From Cyathus striatus (taxonomy: Eukaryota > Basidiomycota > Agaricomycetes > Agaricales > Nidulariaceae), in assembly GCA_025738555.1 (NCBI GenBank), contig JAOVFP010000006.1, positions 5,952,001 through 6,016,000 of the forward strand: a DNA stretch of 64,000 nucleotides, written 5' to 3'. This document shows, one piece after another, positions 59,716 to 64,000 of the stretch. Both the position numbers and the translations under genes were made by a program. The notes below the pieces were generated by a model. The model ran no database searches and was not told where the DNA came from. It worked only from the letters and a program-made list of their open reading frames with translations. Position 1 is the first letter of the stretch. The number at the start of each line of letters is the position of its first letter.

Positions 59716-62700
59716 ATGGTGAAATGCTTCTGTAGAAAATGTGGCGGACGCAGGCAGGATGCCATGGTTGAGCGCTCCCATCGCAAAAAGGAGCTAGCTA
59801 GTCTCGCTATTGACATGGCTACCGATGCCTCTGTGGAGGATGAGATCGAGGAACTAGCCTCACATATTGCTGTGACTACACTCTTTGATGACAGCTCACC
59901 TCAAACCAATGGCAGTCGCATATGGTCCAGATCTAAACAGGCAGATCTTTTGTGGAATGAAGCTCTCGTTCGCACTCATTATGCAGATACCAACACCAAA
60001 GCACAATGCAATCCTAAAAAATTATCAGAGTTTCGTTTATCAGCCCATTTGTTGGCTGACGAAGTAACCACTGAACTGGCCCAGATTTCATGTAAATCTA
60101 GTAACGATGGCACCAAATTCCCATTGGCATATCTTCAAGAGCGATGTAAAGCCCTAAAGTCAGATATTGTTGGCTGCATGTTCAGTGATTCATTAGCGGT
60201 TCAAGAGAAACTTGGGATTATGAAAAAAATTGACAGATCTATTGATCTGCTACGAGACGCAAATGTTCGTTGGATAGTTGGGACCGTAAAACAGCAGTCA
60301 GCCAGTGTAACAATTGAATACAACAACGGTACGTCATTCCATACAGTAGTTGATAATACATACATACTTACATACTTTTATTATTATAACAGATCATCAC
60401 TTTCAGCCGCTTCTTGCTGGTACAGACTCAATCCACCAACTTTCGATCTTCATGGTTGCGGCATGCCATGTCATCTTGAATGTAGGGCGTAGAGGAGGCA
60501 TTTTTATGTTCGCAATGATTAAATACATTGTGCAGCTATGTCTAATGCGTGGATATGGACCTTCATCATCGCCGCTTACACCTCGTGATCAAAAACTTTT
60601 GTATGATTTCCCGGTAGACGGCCGTAGGCCGGAAGAAGAATTGAATCTAGAAGGAAAAAGCATTGTATATGCAGTTTGTCCTAGTCCAAATTGCCATCGT
60701 ACCTATAAACCATCGTTCGAGGGTGATCCACCAACTGCAATTTATCCTAAGCTTTGTAGTCATCGTCAATTCCACAATGGTCCCCGCTGTAAACAGGAGC
60801 TGCTGAAGCCGCGCATCGTCAATGGGAAGGAGGTTTTTGTACCTATAAAACCATTTGTTGTGTATGATTTCAAAGACTGGGTTGGCAGGCTTCTGTCTCA
60901 ACCTGGAATTGAAAAGATGATGGACAATGCGTGGTCGAACGAGAGGGCTGATGAGGAGTTACATGACATATTCAATGGGAAAATTCTTCAGCAATTCATT
61001 GGTCCAGATGGGAAACTCTTCAAGGATGGTGGTGATGAAGCTCGCCTTGCATTTTCACTCTGCGTTGATTTCTTTAATCCGCTTACTAACAAGCAAGCTG
61101 GGAAGAAAAGGTCCATAGGCCTCATATCTCTTGTTTGTTTGAACCTCCCTCCGGATATACGTTATAAACCTGAGAATATATTCTTGGCTGGTGTAATTCC
61201 CGGGCCTAACGAGCCACCATTGACAGCATTGAACCACTATTTAACACCCATAGTTGACGAGTTCCTAGAATTTTGGGAACCCAGTGTTCGTTTTTCTTGA
61301 ACAAATAGGTGTCAACATGGAAGAACTGCGAGGTGTGCCCTTGTGTGTGTTGTATGTGACCTTCCAGCCGCTCGTAAAACCGGAGGATTTGCGGCTAGTT
61401 CTCATAATAAATTTTGTGCGATATGCCATTGCACGTGGAGATCGCATGGTTATGGAAATACGGAATACCATACATGGAAGCGGCGTACAGCTAGGGAATG
61501 CCGGGAAGCTGCGACAGAGTACCAGAATGCGGAAACCCACAAGGAAAGACAAGGAGTCGTGGATCGTACTGGCGTCCGATGGTCTGAATTGCTATGGCTG
61601 CCGTATTTCGATCCGTCCCATTTTATTGTTATCGATGCTATGCACAATCTCTTCCTTGGATTGATACAGGAACATTTCCAAGGTATACTAGGTAGTACAC
61701 TAAAGAAAGAGGACAGATTTGAGGAGAGCCCCGTATTTACTGTACCGCTCTCTATCAATTCATTTGCCAGTTACTCTTCTTCAGAACAAAAGAGCGCAAA
61801 AAAGTTAATTAAATGGCTAGGTCATCCGATCAATGAAGAACTCAAGACTACTGAAGGCCGGGTTATTTGGCAAAAACGATTTGAGGGACTTCATGGGCCT
61901 GTACTTCAGCTTGCATGCGACGTGCTTCACTGTCCCTCGCTACCAGACGAACGGCTCCGAATGCGAAAGCGAGACTGGGTAAAAAGACTAATAGCTTGGG
62001 TACGTACTATATCTTTTCGAAAATTGATGTTAGTGGCTGATAGTATTACAGCGGATGGGGCAAATCGAAAGACTAGAGAATAAAAATGACAAACCTGGCT
62101 GTGTTCTTACCCAGGATGACATTGACGATATACGTTCTGACATTCAGGCGATAGTGTCCCCATCCTGGTTGACATCGGTGCCTTCGAACCTAGGATCTCC
62201 AAGTCATGGAAAGTTGAAGGCAGATCAATGGCGCGTTCTGGGAACGACTTTCCTTCCAATTTCGCTTGCTCGCATGTTACATGGTAGTACCGGTGAAGAT
62301 CTTAGAATGAATAAGCGACGTAAGGTCCTTGAAGTTTCAGCTTCATTAATTTCTGCAATATTGATTGCGACTTCTCATGACACATCTCATACCAATGCTG
62401 ACCTCTATCTGCAATATATGCAATCGTATCTTACGGGAATTCGAGAACTCTTTCCTGAATACGTTTTTCATCCCAACCATCACATGTCACTTCACCTCCA
62501 TGAATATCTTACACTCTATGGACTTGTCCACTCGTGGTGGACATTCCCTTTCGAGAGGGTCATTGGAATGCTTCAAAGAATTCCCAATAATTATCGACAA
62601 GGTAAAATAACTCATTAGTTTGCGATCCTTTAAGGCTAAAGCTGATATTTGAATCGAAAGGAGAGCTTGAGGCAACAATCTCCAAAACTTTTGTAAAGTC

Positions 62701-63250
62701 AGCCAACTTACGAAAGTTAATACTTAAATCTGAATGCCCGGAAGCCATACAGAATTGTAAGGCAATTTTCGAGAAACTGGTCAATCCTCAAGTTAGAAAT
62801 ATGCTGATTACGGACATGTTGAGCTGGGAAAACTTGGATACCACTGACGACGATGCTATTCCCAATGACCAAAGACAATTGCGGAATCTACCTGCTCTTT
62901 TACATGCGGCCCTAACTTCAACTTTCGGTGCTGATGTTCCGAACAAATGCAGTTTCCTCTCTCTTTTGACAGTTCAGGGTATCACCTACTCAATATCATC
63001 ACATCATTTGGGTAACAGTTGTATCCTCATTCGCTCTGAGTCGATAGGCGGCATGTTACTACCCGCTCGGTTAGAATATATTCTGCAACTGAAGCTTCAA
63101 GGCTCACTTAAGGTGGTTATTGGTATCCAGCGCTATAAGCCTGCCATCTGCCGAGATCCATTCGCATCATTCCCTTATCTTCACGCAAAATTACATAGCA
63201 ATGAATTCTCTGCACTAGAATTCATTGATCTAAATCGTGTTGAATCATAA
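59716..63250 (+). pseudogene. Tnp2-type (Transposase_21, CACTA-like) transposase, one nonsense codon and truncated 3' end
   Basis: Four exons join in phase: 59716-60328, 60393-61999, 62052-62601, 62661-63250; introns are 52-64 nt. The start MVKCFCRKCGG carries a CxxC pair, as the family does. Core landmarks: LSQPGIEKMMD; LCVDFFNPLTNKQAGKK (about residue 429); LNLPPDIRYKPENIFLAGVIPGP; VCDLPAARKTGGFA (about 524) with a nearby CAICHCTW; and DAMHNLFLGLIQEHF (about 618). The acidic residues in these motifs are the likely DDE/D catalytic set. Later comes WTFPFERVIGMLQRIPNNYR. The enzyme would excise and insert DNA between TIRs in the nucleus. An in-frame TGA at 61298-61300 replaces the residue before T in the usual F(S/T)RT motif, so CGA to TGA is likely. 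Foldback L is inserted in the last exon; it supplies the final TCA-TAA and cuts off the usual last 40-60 residues. Confidence 0.8.
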
Positions 63251-63265
63251 GTATCAGCCAAATTT

Positions 63266-63324
63266 CTCATTTAAGCTCGACGTTTTATGATATTTCATAT
63301 CATAAAACGTCGAGCTTAAATGAG
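63266..63324. repeat. perfect 28-bp stem hairpin near the L terminus
   Basis: CTCATTTAAGCTCGACG begins a 28-nt arm, followed by a TTC loop and an exact inverse arm. It starts 20 bp inside the element end, comparable to the subterminal hairpin of C. Confidence 0.92.
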
Positions 63325-63379
63325 TACAGATTACTCATAAAAACTCATTACTTTGTGCTTCTTACTATTATTACAATTG

Positions 63380-64000
63380 TATTATGTGTACACATAAGTA
63401 CTCATTACTTCACATTCCCTATTGTTATTGTAATACTATTATGTGTACTCATAAGTACTCATTACTTTATATTCCTTATTGTTATTGAATACTATTATGT
63501 GTACTCATAAGTACTCATTACTTTATATTTCCTATTGTTATTGTAATACTATTATGTGTACTCATAAGTACTCATTACATTATGTTTCCTATTGTTATTG
63601 TAATACTATTATGTGTACTCATAAGTACTCATTACATTATGTTTCCTATTGTTATTGTAATAGTATTATGTGTACTCATAAGTACTCATTACATTATGTT
63701 TCCTATTGTTATTGTAATAGTATTATGTGTACTCATAAGTACTCATTACATTATGTTTCCTATTGTTGTTGTAATACTATAATGCATACTCATAAGTACT
63801 CATTACATTATGTTTCCTATTGTTATTGTAATACTATTATGTGTACTCATAAGTACTCATTACATTATGTTTCCTATTGTTATTGTAATACTATTATGTG
63901 TACTCATAAGTACTCATTACATTATGTTTCCTATTATTATTGTAATACTATAATGCATACTCATAAGTACTCATTACATTATGTTTCCTATTGTTGTTGT
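63380..64000. repeat. 57-bp tandem array of element L
   Basis: About ten copies of a 57-bp unit: GTGTACTCATAAGTACTCAT, then TACATTATGTTTCCTATTG, then TTATTGTAATACTATTAT. The unit is a multiple of three and gives a spurious repeat peptide. The first copies (TTACTTCACATTCCC) are more diverged than later ones. Confidence 0.88.

Larger units (their letters stand above)
63246..64000. mobile_element. left end of foldback element L, continues past window
   Basis: The terminus CATAAGTATCAGCCAAATTT matches the left ends of A and B, with an A where they have G in GTGTCAG. It is followed by a perfect hairpin and then a tandem array that runs off the window. The adjacent 7 bp GTTGAAT (63239-63245) is the predicted target duplication. 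The insertion lies within the last exon of the Tnp2 gene. Confidence 0.7.

Noticed and set aside
17490..63250. Reassignment of TGA as a sense codon, given its frequency inside frames
   Set aside because: TGA also terminates the hAT and WD40 frames. The same loci carry TAA and TAG stops, and CpG decay explains the bias.
63582..63782. Repeat peptide MFPIVIVIVLCVLISTHYI
   Set aside because: Product of the 57-bp array of element L. No start context or gene structure.

Overview
The window looks like a transposon-dense block of an Agaricomycete (mushroom-forming basidiomycete) genome. The evidence is eukaryotic genes split by introns of about 50-60 nt with GTRNGY donors, CT-rich tracts of the kind seen upstream of basidiomycete genes, an F-box gene and a DUF5648-type secreted protein, and Tnp2 (CACTA-like), hAT, Ty1/copia and Ty3/gypsy coding sequence. 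The species cannot be named from the sequence. No rRNA, convincing tRNA or CRISPR array was seen.

Layout. 1-774: 3' end of a Ty3/gypsy chromovirus with its LTR. 3623-4111: truncated DUF5648 gene. 4117-12346: nested foldback elements (A, carrying C and D). 12480-13240: eroded peroxidase-like relic. 13288-17432: a second foldback-like element (E) made of GAGCGTGA repeats and carrying a hAT-like MITE. 17490-18745: 3' half of a hAT transposase. 20354-29400: Ty1/copia element whose 5' LTR is split by foldback B. 29401-38950: mostly non-coding, with TIR relics (H). 39045-39884: F-box gene. 39905-43600: GGCAACGYC-repeat element (I). 46190-47623: TIR element F. 48162-63250: six gene models of TE-linked Agaricomycete families, ending in a Tnp2 transposase. 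63246-64000: left end of a fourth foldback element (L), inserted in the last exon of the Tnp2 gene.

The main result is a foldback family (A, B, C, L) with no transposase of its own. Its termini are CATAAGTGTCAGCC and GAGKGGTGTYAGCC. The three complete copies are each bounded by a perfect 7-bp target duplication (TTCTAAT, GCATAAA, GACAAAG). Each arm has the same order: terminus, TGATCA-containing tandem array, TGACA-type tandem array, then a unique centre. For B the empty site is present in the same window, in the copia 3' LTR.

A second theme is decay of CpG to TpG/CpA. All three differences between the copia LTRs are of this type. Eight of ten in-frame nonsense codons in the transposon and TE-linked genes are TGA, consistent with CGA to TGA. 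One arm of element E has lost nearly all CpGs while the other keeps them. Together these suggest cytosine-methylation (or RIP-like) silencing of this block.
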